Source: an uncultured Collinsella sp. (GTDB taxonomy: Bacteria > Actinomycetota > Coriobacteriia > Coriobacteriales > Coriobacteriaceae). From it: 64,000 nt of DNA. Below are positions 1 through 8,467 of the stretch, in pieces. The notes beneath the pieces are model-generated. The model was not told where the DNA came from and did not search any database. It worked only from the letters and a program-made list of their open reading frames with translations. The stretch lies in NCBI GenBank assembly GCA_959596495.1, contig CAUFXK010000001.1:1-64000 (forward strand), given 5' to 3'. The position numbers and the translations under genes are program-made. Within the stretch, counting starts at the first letter, position 1, and every line of letters starts with the position of its first letter.

Positions 1-155
1 CCGCCCCGGGGTGCACCTTGAACCTCTTCCTGCCGTATGCGCCGGCCAGGCCGCTCTCCCTCATGATGCGGCAGACGCGGCGCCGGCTGACGGTAACGCC
101 CGACCTCCCGGGCGACGCCTTGATCTTGCGCGATCCGTTCCGGCCCTTGCTGGCG
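1..155 (-). mobile_element. IS3-family transposase OrfB fragment
   Basis: Read on the minus strand, this stretch encodes a peptide running through GSRKIKASPGRSGVTVSRRR and then VCRIMRESGLAGAYGRKRF. That is the HTH_21 region found near the N-terminus of IS3-family OrfB transposases. The peptide has no visible start, runs off the window edge at base 1, and loses similarity near base 155. The upstream OrfA and the catalytic DDE core are not in view, so this is either a remnant or the edge of an element lying outside the window. The plus-strand frame over the same bases is an antisense shadow. Confidence 0.7.
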
Positions 156-313
156 GCGTGCGCCGCCGCGGCCGCCGTCGCCCCCGACATTAAGGTCCTC
201 AAGGGCCGCGTCGTCTCCGGCGACCAGTTCGTCTCGCCCGCGGAACAGAAGGAGCGAATCCTCGCGACCTTCGGCGACCTGTGCTGCGAGATGGAGGGCT
301 GCACCATCGCGCC
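156..313 (+). pseudogene. MTA/SAH nucleosidase fragment
   Basis: The plus frame reads APDIKVLKGRVVSGDQFVSP and, further on, LCCEMEGCTIA. These match two adjacent conserved blocks of 5'-methylthioadenosine/S-adenosylhomocysteine nucleosidase: the SGDQF stretch and the EMEG substrate-binding motif. Only about 50 residues survive. The first half of the protein is replaced by IS3 sequence, and similarity stops right after EMEGCTIA. The fragment is not functional; it probably marks where an IS3 element broke or replaced a gene. The family assignment rests on motif recognition alone. Confidence 0.6.
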
Positions 314-493
314 GGGCCCTTTCCAAAGCGAAGTGTCGAGCCGAAGTGTTGAGCGTCGGCCCTGAATGTTCAATGGCTGTTGTTTTCTGCCCCTCAAGTG
401 GTGGACTTTTCCTCGGAGCTGTTGATTCCCCCACGCGCCCCCTTCCGTTCTCTGTTCTCCCCTTATACTCCTTGTACGAGGAGGTAAGAAGTC

Positions 494-3235
494 ATGGACA
501 AGACCACACAGGACAGCTTGGCAAAGAAACCCGTCGACATGAGGGACAGGATTCTCGAGCATCTCGAGGCCCTCACCTCTGCCGTCTCGCTCGACGACCT
601 TGCCCGTCTGTCCACCTCCGACATCGCCGAGACGCTCATCATCTCCAGGAGCCTGGCGAGCCAGTACCTCAACGACCTTGTTCGCGCCGGTCTTGTGGTT
701 AAGGTGGCGGGCAGGCCTGTCCGTTATTTTCATCGCCGCGCGTTCCAGAAGCGTTTTCAGGTAAAGCTCTCTGCAAGCGAGTACGCCTCGCTCGCCGACC
801 TCATCCAGGCGACGGGAATCGCCGATCACCGCGACTTCGCGCGTGCCGTGGGCTTCGACATGAGCCTCAGCTCCGTTGTCGAGCAGTGCAAGGCTGCGGT
901 TCAGTACCCTCCGTTTGGCCTGCCCATCCTCTTGAGCGGCGGCGTGGGTGTCGGTAAGTCTTTCCTTTCTCGCCTTGTGTACGAGTACGGCAAGAACCAG
1001 GGCTTGCTGTCCCGCGACTCCTCCTATGTGCGCATCGACTGCGCCGGGGTCCCGGACGCCGCCTCGTTCAACGGGCTTCTTGACGAGTCGATCGCGAAAG
1101 CGCGCGGGGGTGTGGTCTTTGTCAACGGCATCGAGGCACTCTCTCCCTCTGCGATGGAGCACTGCCTTGCGACGGCCCTCGGGCTCGATGCCTCCCAGGA
1201 TGCGCCGCGCGCTCGCCTCGTTCTTTCGACGACGCTTTCCGCCGATGACCTGAAGGTTTCCTCGGCCTACAGCAAAATGCCCATCTGTGCCCGCGTCCCC
1301 TCACTCAAGGAGCGGACCCCCGAGGAGCGCGAGGATCTCATCTTGAGCTTCCTGCGCAGCGAGGGGTGCCGAATCGGTTCTGATGTGAAGATCAGCCGCG
1401 GCGCATACCGTAGCCTCGTGAACGCGGACTTTTCCGATAACATCGCCGGCTTGCGCGCCTGCGTGACGAACTGCTGTGCCAAAGCGTTCCTCAATCGCGA
1501 GGGCGACTACGTCGTCGTTCGCCCGTATCTTCTTCCCAGCGGGCTCCTCTCCTCCGCGCAGATCGATCAACAGCCCGACGATGGCGTTCTGATCGACGCG
1601 TCTCTGGATGCCGCCGAGAGCACAGGGCCGGTCGAGCAGGCGCTCGATGCCCTGTGCTCCCTCGATGAGCGATTCTGCGCCGGGGAGCTCTCTGTCTCCG
1701 AGCTTGTCTCGCAAGCTGTCTCCGCTGTGCGCGGCGTTGAGGATCACTTGATCTTCGACCACGGCGTCGCCTCCTCGAGGTCGCGCGCCTTCGAGCGCGT
1801 CGTGGGCGCGGTCCTTGCCGACGCAGGCTCTTCTTATGGCATCGAGCTTTCGAGGAAGGTCGCTTTTCTACTGGCCCAGGAGATTTGCCTGCAGTTGTGG
1901 CCGGGTATCGGCCTGGCTAAGCGAAAGTCTGCCTGTGCGGAGCAAATCTCCCATCTCCTCGGTGCCGTGACCTCCGAATTGCCGTTTGCCTCGAGTGTCT
2001 CCGATCAGGTCGCCGCAGACGTGGAAGGGGCGCTGGGAATCTCGCTCGATCACTTCACGAAGACGCTTCTGACGCTGTGCGTCGCATCGGAGTCTCGCGA
2101 TGCGAAGGCCCTTCGGACGCTCTGCGTCATCTTGTCCCACGGCTACTCAACGGCGACGAGCATCGCCGACGCGGCGAACCGTATGCTCGGCATGCATGTG
2201 TACGAGGCTGTCGACATGCCCTACGACCAGCAGCTGAAGGACATCGTCGGTCCGCTCCAGCGCCTCGTCGACCGCCATTCCTACTGTACCGGGGTCGTGT
2301 TCCTCGTCGACATGGGCTCCTTGGAGGAGGCCTATAAGGCCCTCGAGAACGTTACCGACTCCACTATCGGCGTGGTGAACAACGTCTCTACCGGTCTTGC
2401 GCTCGAGATCGGGGTCGGGCTGCTCGGCGGCAAGTCCATCGCCGAGGTTCTTGGCGATGCGACCGCCGCGTGCGTGACGCACTGCAAGGTGATCGAGCGC
2501 GTCAACCGTGAGGACGCCATCGTCTTCTGCTCCGAGTCCGGGGTCGACGCCGCGGAGAGGATACGCCAGCTCGTCTCGCAGAGCCTCCCGCGCACCATAG
2601 GCGCGCGCCTGCTCACGAGGCCCTTCAAGCAGCTCGTCGCGAACGGGTCGAACGACGCCGTTTTCTCCGAGCACCGCGTCTGCGCCGTCATCGGCACGGG
2701 AGACCCCGGGGTCGCCTCCGTCCCCTTCGTCGCCCTCGAGGACATCATGTCGACGGCGTCCGCCTCTAAGGTTGATGCCGTGTTCGGCAGGTGGCTTGAC
2801 GCTTCCGAGCTCTCTTCTTTCCACGAGAAGCTGCTCTCGAACATGACGCTGCAGAACGTCATCCGCTCCATCACCATCCTCGACCCGGAGCGGCTATTCC
2901 ATGAGATCGAGAGCGCCGTGCACGAGCTTCAGCGCAGGACAGGCGAGAAGATCGGCAGCAACGCCATCATTGGGCTCTACGTTCACCTCTGCTGTCTCGT
3001 CGAGCGCCTTGTTACCAGAAACCCCATTGAGACCTACGTTGGCCAGGACCGCTTCGAGGAGGAACGCGCCGATTTCATCGAGTCCTTCAGGCAGAGCTTC
3101 TCGAGCATCTCGACGCGCTATCGCGTAGAGGTTCCCGTAAGCGAGATCGCATATGTCTTCGACTACATAAGCGTGAGCGCCGCCCCGGCGCGAGAAGAGC
3201 GCCTCGGCTCCTCGGACCTCCTGCTCGACGAGTGA
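494..3235 (+). CDS. LevR-like PTS-controlled regulator lacking GAFTGA
   Basis: This 913-residue protein has the domain order of LevR-type activators: an N-terminal HTH (about residues 15-60), an AAA+ domain with Walker A GGVGVGKS (about residue 150), a first PRD, an EIIA-Man-like domain with its candidate phosphorylated His in CVILSHGYST (about residue 548), and a C-terminal PRD. The ATPase is abnormal. The GAFTGA loop that contacts sigma-54 is absent, and the Walker B position reads VVFVNGIE instead of the usual FLDE. It sits just ahead of the PTS operon and probably controls it according to PTS phosphorylation state. I found no -24/-12 promoter in the gap before the PTS genes, which fits a protein that no longer uses sigma-54. 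An AGGAGG at 479-484 supports the start. Confidence 0.85.
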   Translation: MDKTTQDSLAKKPVDMRDRILEHLEALTSAVSLDDLARLSTSDIAETLIISRSLASQYLNDLVRAGLVVKVAGRPVRYFHRRAFQKRFQVKLSASEYASLADLIQATGIADHRDFARAVGFDMSLSSVVEQCKAAVQYPPFGLPILLSGGVGVGKSFLSRLVYEYGKNQGLLSRDSSYVRIDCAGVPDAASFNGLLDESIAKARGGVVFVNGIEALSPSAMEHCLATALGLDASQDAPRARLVLSTTLSADDLKVSSAYSKMPICARVPSLKERTPEEREDLILSFLRSEGCRIGSDVKISRGAYRSLVNADFSDNIAGLRACVTNCCAKAFLNREGDYVVVRPYLLPSGLLSSAQIDQQPDDGVLIDASLDAAESTGPVEQALDALCSLDERFCAGELSVSELVSQAVSAVRGVEDHLIFDHGVASSRSRAFERVVGAVLADAGSSYGIELSRKVAFLLAQEICLQLWPGIGLAKRKSACAEQISHLLGAVTSELPFASSVSDQVAADVEGALGISLDHFTKTLLTLCVASESRDAKALRTLCVILSHGYSTATSIADAANRMLGMHVYEAVDMPYDQQLKDIVGPLQRLVDRHSYCTGVVFLVDMGSLEEAYKALENVTDSTIGVVNNVSTGLALEIGVGLLGGKSIAEVLGDATAACVTHCKVIERVNREDAIVFCSESGVDAAERIRQLVSQSLPRTIGARLLTRPFKQLVANGSNDAVFSEHRVCAVIGTGDPGVASVPFVALEDIMSTASASKVDAVFGRWLDASELSSFHEKLLSNMTLQNVIRSITILDPERLFHEIESAVHELQRRTGEKIGSNAIIGLYVHLCCLVERLVTRNPIETYVGQDRFEEERADFIESFRQSFSSISTRYRVEVPVSEIAYVFDYISVSAAPAREERLGSSDLLLDE

Positions 3236-3358
3236 CCTTCCCCGCGCCGCCGCAAGCTGACCGCGCGTCCTCAATAATCCGATAACCCCTTGCCCGGCGC
3301 GAATCCGGATAGTGCCGAGGCAGTACCGAACGCAAAACTTCATTTGATAGGAGCAAAC

Positions 3359-3832
3359 ATGAGTGTTGTTATGGCACGAATCGACAATCGCCTGCTTCAC
3401 GGCATCATCGTGACGCAGTGGGCCCCGGTGTCGGGCGCGACCCGAGTCATGGTCATCGACGACAAGGTCGCCGGCGACGAGGTCCTGAAGTCCACCATGA
3501 GGATGGCGCGCCCCGCGGGCATGGCCGTTTCGATCATCTCCGAGCAGACCGCGCTCAAGAACTTCGCCGCGGGCAAGTACGACCGCGAGAAGGTCTTCGT
3601 CATCGCCAAGGAGCCCGAGACGATGCTTCGCCTGGTCGAGTCGGGCGTCGAGCTCCCGTCGCTGGTCGTCGGCGGCTCGCTCGTCAAGGAGGACGGCATC
3701 CAGCTCACCCAGCGCGCCTACGCCTCCGCCGAGAACGTCCAGAGCTACAAGGCGCTCATCGCCCGTGGCGTCAAGGTGACGGCCCAGTTCGTGCCCGCCG
3801 ACAAGCCCGTCTCCGTCGCAGACCTCATCTAA
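3359..3832 (+). CDS. PTS mannose/fructose/sorbose-family IIB
   Basis: Cytoplasmic phosphotransfer subunit of 157 residues. The N-terminus carries ARIDNRLLHG, the conserved IIB-Man motif; the histidine in LLHG is the expected phosphorylation site, receiving phosphate from IIA and passing it to sugar at IIC/IID. The frame is open upstream to 3290, but the ATG at 3359 follows an AGGAG-like site (about 3350) and gives the standard N-terminus, so I use it. It is the first gene of the transporter operon, followed by IIC after 9 bases. Confidence 0.92.
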   Translation: MSVVMARIDNRLLHGIIVTQWAPVSGATRVMVIDDKVAGDEVLKSTMRMARPAGMAVSIISEQTALKNFAAGKYDREKVFVIAKEPETMLRLVESGVELPSLVVGGSLVKEDGIQLTQRAYASAENVQSYKALIARGVKVTAQFVPADKPVSVADLI

Positions 3833-3841
3833 GGGGGAAAT

Positions 3842-4627
3842 ATGGTCAACTTCACTATCCTGCAGGTCGTCCTTTTGACCCTGCTGGCCTTCATCAAGCA
3901 CGTGGACTACTACGGCATCCCGATGATCTTCGTCAATTACGCCGTTTTCTGGGGCCTCATCACCGGAGTCGTCATGGGCGACTGGAAGACCGGCCTTGTC
4001 ATCGGCGGCACCATTCAGCTCATGCAGCTCGGCGTCGCGGGCTTCGGCGGCTCCTCCATTCCCGACTACGGCACGATGGCCATCATCGCCACAGCCTACG
4101 GCGTGACCCTGGGCGCGGACACGGGCCTCGCCATCGGCCTGCCGGTCGGCATGCTCGGCATCCAGCTCGACGTCATCGTCAAGATCCTCAACGGCTTCGT
4201 CGTCGAGAAGTCCCAGAAGTTCTGCGACGAGGGCAAGTTCAAGCAGATGAACGCCATCCTGTGGGTCTGCCCCGTGCTCTTCGGCCTGTGCGCCGCCCTG
4301 CCCGTCTTTGTCTCCGTGACCCTCGGCCAGCCCGCCGTCAACTGGCTCCTCGAGGTTATGCCCCAGTGGTTCCTTTCCGGCCTCACCCTCGCCGGCAAGA
4401 TGCTCCCGGCCGTCGGAATCGCGATGCTGCTGCGTTACATGCCCACCGGCAAGTACTTCCAGTACCTGCTCGCCGGCTTCTTCCTCTCGGCCTTCCTGAA
4501 CGTGCCCATCATCGGCGCCGCCATCGTCGGCTTTGCCCTCGCGATCGCGTTCTACCAGCGCGCCGAGAGGGACACCGAGCTCGCCGCCCACGCTTCCGCA
4601 GACGCCTTCATCGGAGAGGATGAGTAA
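3842..4627 (+). CDS. PTS mannose/fructose/sorbose-family IIC
   Basis: Integral membrane subunit of 261 residues with several hydrophobic segments. It shows the IIC-Man signature region around GLVIGGTIQLMQLGVAGFGG, near residues 50-70. With IID it forms the sugar channel. A purine-rich AAGGGGGAAA lies directly before the ATG. It is followed two bases later by IID. The substrate cannot be read from sequence; neighbouring GH172 and kinase genes suggest a fructose-containing sugar. Confidence 0.92.
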   Translation: MVNFTILQVVLLTLLAFIKHVDYYGIPMIFVNYAVFWGLITGVVMGDWKTGLVIGGTIQLMQLGVAGFGGSSIPDYGTMAIIATAYGVTLGADTGLAIGLPVGMLGIQLDVIVKILNGFVVEKSQKFCDEGKFKQMNAILWVCPVLFGLCAALPVFVSVTLGQPAVNWLLEVMPQWFLSGLTLAGKMLPAVGIAMLLRYMPTGKYFQYLLAGFFLSAFLNVPIIGAAIVGFALAIAFYQRAERDTELAAHASADAFIGEDE

Positions 4628-4629
4628 CC

Positions 4630-5463
4630 ATGGAAAACGAGAACATCACCGCCGTCGCCAAGGGCAAGCCCTCCGGCTACAAGGTCACCAAGAAGGACCT
4701 GCGCAACGCGAACTGGCGCTGGCTCATGAGCGTGTGCACCTTCAACTACCAGACCCAGCAGGGCGCCTCAGTCGCCTACGCCCTCTCGCCGGTCCTGAGG
4801 AAGATCTACACGAACGACGAGGACTATAAGCAAGCGCTCAACAACCACTTCCGCTACTACAACACCCAGCCTTGGCTCGCCGCCATCATCCTTGGCGCCT
4901 GCGTGGCCATGGAGGAGCGCGACGGCCTAGCGGCGGCGGACGCCGTCCAAGACCTGAAGATCGGCACCATGGGACCGCTCGCCGGCGTCGGCGACTCCCT
5001 GCTCATGACCATGATCCCGACCATCATGGGCTCCATCGCCGCCTACATGGCCATCGAGGGCAACCCCGTGGGAGCCGGCATCTGGTTCGCGCTCATCCTG
5101 GCCATCTTCTGGGTCCGCATGCACGCCCTCGAGTTCGGCTACAAGCAGGGCGTGAAGCTCGTCACCGACTTCAGCGAGAAGCTTCCCAACCTCACTGCCG
5201 CCGCCTCCGTGCTCGGCCTCACCGTGGTCGGCCGCCTCATCGCCTCGGTCATCGGCGTCACCTGCCCGATTAGCTTCAGCTTCGGCGACGTCGCGATGGA
5301 GATCCAGCCGCTGCTCGACAAGATCCTGCCTGCCATGATCCCCGCCGCCATCACGGGAAGCGCGTATTACCTTCTTACCAAGAAGAACGCGAGCATGACG
5401 GCCCTCATCCTCGTGGTGATTGTCCTCGCGATGGTCGCCTCCGCCGCCGGCATCCTCGCTTAG
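4630..5463 (+). CDS. PTS mannose/fructose/sorbose-family IID
   Basis: Membrane subunit of 277 residues. The N-terminal half carries the family pattern NWRWLMSVCTFNYQTQQGAS, followed by a conserved MGPLAGVGDSLLMT stretch and C-terminal hydrophobic segments. It pairs with IIC in the membrane. The start lies two bases after the IIC stop, with GAGAGGATGAG overlapping the end of IIC as a ribosome binding site. The IIB-IIC-IID-IIA order differs from loci where IIA leads. Confidence 0.92.
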   Translation: MENENITAVAKGKPSGYKVTKKDLRNANWRWLMSVCTFNYQTQQGASVAYALSPVLRKIYTNDEDYKQALNNHFRYYNTQPWLAAIILGACVAMEERDGLAAADAVQDLKIGTMGPLAGVGDSLLMTMIPTIMGSIAAYMAIEGNPVGAGIWFALILAIFWVRMHALEFGYKQGVKLVTDFSEKLPNLTAAASVLGLTVVGRLIASVIGVTCPISFSFGDVAMEIQPLLDKILPAMIPAAITGSAYYLLTKKNASMTALILVVIVLAMVASAAGILA

Positions 5464-5489
5464 CTTCGACCCAAGAGATTGGTGAATCA

Positions 5490-5888
5490 ATGAGAAAGAT
5501 AGTTGTGGCGAGCCATTCCCTTCTCGCCCAGGGCTTCAAGGACACCCTCGAGTTCCTTACGGGTAAGGGCGACGCCGTCAACGCCGTGTGCGCCTACGTG
5601 AACGACAACGGCGAGGGGCTCGACGCGGCGGTCGAGGCGGCTCTTTCGGGCACTGACGAGGTCGTCGTCCTTACCGACGCGTTCGGCGGCAGCGTGAACC
5701 AGCGCTTCTCCCGCTTCGCCTCCGACCGGATCCACGTGATCGCGGGTGTCAACCTCCCGCTCGCCATGACGGTCGCGCTCGCGCGCCCCGACGAGAAGCT
5801 CGACTTCGATGCCCTCGTCAACGAGGCGCGCCAGCAGATCATCTACGTGAACGGTGTCAGTTCTGCCGAGTGCGACGACGACGAATAG
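5490..5888 (+). CDS. PTS mannose-family IIA
   Basis: A 132-residue cytoplasmic IIA of the mannose type. The N-terminus MRKIVVASHSLLAQGFKDTL places the phosphorylated histidine at residue 9, as in the family. The short acidic C-terminus is unremarkable. It completes a full IIB-IIC-IID-IIA set. The ribosome binding site is weak (GATTGGTGAA), so translation may be coupled to IID 26 bases upstream. GH172 follows after 12 bases. Confidence 0.9.
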   Translation: MRKIVVASHSLLAQGFKDTLEFLTGKGDAVNAVCAYVNDNGEGLDAAVEAALSGTDEVVVLTDAFGGSVNQRFSRFASDRIHVIAGVNLPLAMTVALARPDEKLDFDALVNEARQQIIYVNGVSSAECDDDE

Positions 5889-5900
5889 AGGAGGTCGACG

Positions 5901-7025
5901 ATGAGAGAGTTCCTTAAGGACGTGTGGATGCACGGCGGTGAGGAAAGCCGCGCCATCACCCCCGAGAACATCACGGGCGAGAAGGGCCGCGCCGCCATGT
6001 CGGCCAGCCACCTCGGCGTCGGCCGCAAGGGCTCGTGCTGCGTGCCCCTTGAGTCCGGCGAGACCATCACGCTCGCGGACATCGAGGGCCCCGGCATCAT
6101 CCGCCACATCTGGATGACCGTCCCCGACAAGACCGCCGCCGGCAGCTTCGTCATGCGTGACCTCGTGCTGCGCTTCTACTGGGACGACGAGGAGACCCCC
6201 TCGGTCGAGTGCCCTGTCGGCGACTTCTTCTGCAACGGCTTCGGTGAGCGCGCCATCGTCAACTCGATGCCCATCTGCGTGAACCCGACGGGCGGCATGA
6301 ACTGCTACTTCGAGATGCCCTTCAGGAAGCACGCCAAGGTCACGCTTACGAGCGAGCACCCCGGGTTCATTAAGTACATCTTCTACACGTTCAACTACGC
6401 GCTCACCGACGTGCCGGACGACGCCATGTACTTCCACGCCCGCTTTAACCGCGAGCGCAGCACCCGCAGGGGCGTCGACTACACCGTGCTCGACGGCGTG
6501 CGCGGCAAGGGCTACTACGTCGGCACCTACATGGCCCTGTGCGCCCTGGAGCGCTATTGGTGGGGCGAGGGCGAGATGAAGTTCTTCCTCGACGGCGACG
6601 AGGAGTTCCCCACGGTCACCTCGACGGGAGCCGAGGACTACTTCGGCGGTGCCTGGGCCTTCCTCGACAGGCCGCCCCACGCGCTGCCCGAGGCGCAGTG
6701 CTTCAACACGCTGTTCGCCGGCTACCCGTACCGCTCGACGCGCGACGCCACGCGCGACCGCTTCAGCGCGGGCAAGCCGAACCCGAATCCGATGCTCGCG
6801 ACTAACGACGACGCGCTGCCCAGGCACGGCCTCTACAGGTGGCACCTTCCCGACCCGATCTCGTTCAAGGAGGACCTGCGCGTGACGTTCCAGGACCTCG
6901 GCAACGACGACATCAAGCTCTACGAGCGCGAGGACGACATCTCCACCGTCGCCTACTGGTACCAAAGCGAGCCGCACGCCGTGCTCGCCCCGTTTGCCGC
7001 GAGGCAGGACCGCGTGCCCAGGTAG
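5901..7025 (+). CDS. DUF2961 / GH172-family glycoside hydrolase
   Basis: A 374-residue protein of the DUF2961 family. The core contains ERYWWGEGEMKFFLDGDEEF and STGAEDYFGGAW; the acidic residues near 223-225 and E245 are the likely catalytic pair, since conserved acids in these two motifs define the family. Characterised GH172 enzymes act on alpha-D-fructofuranosides, difructose dianhydrides or alpha-D-arabinofuranosides. There is no signal peptide, so it should work in the cytoplasm on sugar brought in by the PTS. AGGAGG lies at 5889-5894. Its position between PTS IIA and a fructokinase-like ROK gene argues for a fructose-linked substrate; the exact substrate is inference. Confidence 0.85.
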   Translation: MREFLKDVWMHGGEESRAITPENITGEKGRAAMSASHLGVGRKGSCCVPLESGETITLADIEGPGIIRHIWMTVPDKTAAGSFVMRDLVLRFYWDDEETPSVECPVGDFFCNGFGERAIVNSMPICVNPTGGMNCYFEMPFRKHAKVTLTSEHPGFIKYIFYTFNYALTDVPDDAMYFHARFNRERSTRRGVDYTVLDGVRGKGYYVGTYMALCALERYWWGEGEMKFFLDGDEEFPTVTSTGAEDYFGGAWAFLDRPPHALPEAQCFNTLFAGYPYRSTRDATRDRFSAGKPNPNPMLATNDDALPRHGLYRWHLPDPISFKEDLRVTFQDLGNDDIKLYEREDDISTVAYWYQSEPHAVLAPFAARQDRVPR

Positions 7026-7050
7026 GGTCGCCTCGAAACAAGCCAACGTT

Positions 7051-7088
7051 ATGGGCGCCCGTGGTTGACCATGACTGCGGGCGTCCCT
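7051..7088 (+). terminator. Hairpin between GH172 and ROK genes
   Basis: GGGCGCCCG pairs imperfectly with CGGGCGTCCC around a loop of about 16 bases, followed only by TTTG. It could attenuate transcription or protect the upstream mRNA 3' end. It lies directly before the AAGGAGG of the kinase gene. Confidence 0.45.
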
Positions 7089-7104
7089 TTGTAAGGAGGA
7101 TCAC

Positions 7105-7989
7105 ATGAGCGAAAAGCAAATGAGGCTCGGCGCCCTCGAAGCCGGCGGGACCAAGATGGTCTGTGCCGTGGTGTCCGGCGACGGCGAGGTCCTCGACCGT
7201 ATGGAGACCCCGACGCTTACGCCCGCCGAGACCGTCCCGCAGATGATCGAGTGGTTCACCGCCCGCGATGTGGACGCGTTGGGCATCGGCGCCTTCGGCC
7301 CGACCTGCGTCGACCCCAACGACGAGCGCTACGGCTCCATCCTCCAGACGCCCAAGCTCGCGTGGCGAGGCCATGGTCTTCGCGCCGCGTTCGCCGACGA
7401 CCTCGGGATTCCGGTGGCCTACGACACGGACGTTAACGTTGCCTGCCTCGGCGAAGTGGTCTTCGGCTGCTGCAAGGGGCTCGAGGACGCCGTCTACGTG
7501 ACCATCGGCACCGGCGTGGGCGCGGGCGTCATGTGCGCGGGCAGACTCCTTCACGGCATGCTGCACCCCGAGGCCGGTCACATGCTGGTAAGGACCCGTC
7601 CCACCGAGGAGGGACGCTGCGTCTGCCCGAGCCACGCGAGCTGTCTCGAGGGGCTCGCCTCCGGCCCCGCCATCGCCGCGCGCTGGGGAAAGCCCGCGGC
7701 CGAGCTCGCGGACAACGATGAGGTGTGGGCGCTCGAGGGGGATTATCTGGGGCAGATGTGCGCGAACCTCGTGCTCATGTACTCGCCTCGCCGCATCGTC
7801 CTCGGCGGCGGCGTGATGCACCAGGAGCAGCTCTACGGCATCGTCCGCAAGAAGACCCTCGAATATCTGGGTGGCTACATCCAGACCGCCGAGCTTAAGG
7901 ACATGGAGAGCTACATCTGCGCCCCGGGCTGCGGCGGCGACCAAGGAATCCTCGGCGCGGCCGAGCTGGCAAGAAGGGCGCTCGCGTAA
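7105..7989 (+). CDS. ROK-family sugar kinase, fructokinase-like
   Basis: A 294-residue kinase. Near the N-terminus GALEAGGTKMVCAV is the ROK phosphate-binding loop; AYDTDVNVA holds the catalytic aspartate; RCVCPSHASCLEGLASGP is the zinc-binding CxCxxHxxCLEG motif. The stretch GAFGPTCVDPN followed by YGSILQTPKLAW resembles ROK fructokinases more than glucokinases. It probably phosphorylates fructose freed by the GH172 enzyme. AAGGAGG lies at 7092-7099, and a strong terminator follows the gene. Confidence 0.87.
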   Translation: MSEKQMRLGALEAGGTKMVCAVVSGDGEVLDRMETPTLTPAETVPQMIEWFTARDVDALGIGAFGPTCVDPNDERYGSILQTPKLAWRGHGLRAAFADDLGIPVAYDTDVNVACLGEVVFGCCKGLEDAVYVTIGTGVGAGVMCAGRLLHGMLHPEAGHMLVRTRPTEEGRCVCPSHASCLEGLASGPAIAARWGKPAAELADNDEVWALEGDYLGQMCANLVLMYSPRRIVLGGGVMHQEQLYGIVRKKTLEYLGGYIQTAELKDMESYICAPGCGGDQGILGAAELARRALA

Positions 7990-8021
7990 CTTGCGCTCTC
8001 TCCGCCATACAACGCGTTAAG

Positions 8022-8071
8022 AAAAGACGAGCGCTTCTTGCCAATTGAGCGGCAAGAAGTGCTCGTCTTTT
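8022..8071 (+). terminator. Strong rho-independent terminator after ROK kinase
   Basis: AAAAGACGAGC-G-CTTCTTGCC pairs with GGCAAGAAG-T-GCTCGTCTTTT around an 8-base loop, a 21-bp stem with one G-T pair. The A-run on the left and T-run on the right allow it to work in both directions. It closes the PTS/GH172/kinase transcript. Confidence 0.9.
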
Positions 8072-8105
8072 GCATTTGTTTTTGGGGCAGGACGCCACGC
8101 CTCCG

Positions 8106-8392
8106 CTAGAGTCCCTGGACCGCCACACCCACGAGGTTTGGACCGGTGTGGACAAGAAGCGCGGGGCTGATGTCGGAGCGGACGACCTCCACCGCGTTGG
8201 CCACGCGCTCGCACAGGGCCTGCTCCATACGGTCGTAGAGGTCGGCGTGGGCCGAGGTGCGGCTCGCGGCAAAGCGCACCTTGGGGTGCTTCTCGACGAT
8301 GGCGGCGATAAGCTTGACCTCGGTGCGATGCGGTACTTGCACAGCCATTTCGTGTGCGCGAGGCTGTTGGCTTTCTGGGCCACAGCAATCAC
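8106..8392 (-). pseudogene. DegV-like C-terminal fragment
   Basis: The minus frame ending at 8106 encodes an 80-residue peptide with RTSAHADLYDRMEQAL and a C-terminal PALLVHTGPNLVGVAVQGL. The ending resembles the C-terminus of DegV-family fatty-acid-binding proteins, which finish near HTGPG-LGVAF. The reading switches frame near 8349, and no N-terminal lobe is present, so I treat it as a remnant. The DegV assignment is tentative; a short intact gene starting at 8348 cannot be excluded. Confidence 0.4.
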
Positions 8393-8445
8393 CTTCCCCC
8401 TAGTATGATGACCTGAACAATCCTCATGCTAGGGGGAAGGTTTTT
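8391..8445 (+). terminator. Long hairpin with T-run
   Basis: ACCTTCCCCCTAGTATGATGA pairs with TCCTCATGCTAGGGGGAAGGT with two or three mismatches and a loop of about 9 bases, followed by TTTTT on the plus strand. It looks like a rho-independent terminator, but no gene obviously feeds into it. It may be part of the transposon-like wreckage that follows. Confidence 0.55.
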
Positions 8446-8467
8446 GTCGCGTAGCGGAAATTGGCCT

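Noticed and set aside
18..365. Open frame of 115 residues at the window start
   Set aside because: Its first half is the antisense of the IS3 transposase peptide and its second half is a nucleosidase fragment; it is not one gene.
3236..3358. Sigma-54 promoter for the PTS operon
   Set aside because: No GG/GC pair with the right spacing was found; the only TTGC (3290-3293) lacks the partner GG.
2894..4591. 565-residue minus-strand open frame opposite the PTS genes
   Set aside because: Composition is dominated by Asp/Glu/Gly/His repeats, typical of antisense GC-rich codons; the plus strand carries clear PTS IIB and IIC.
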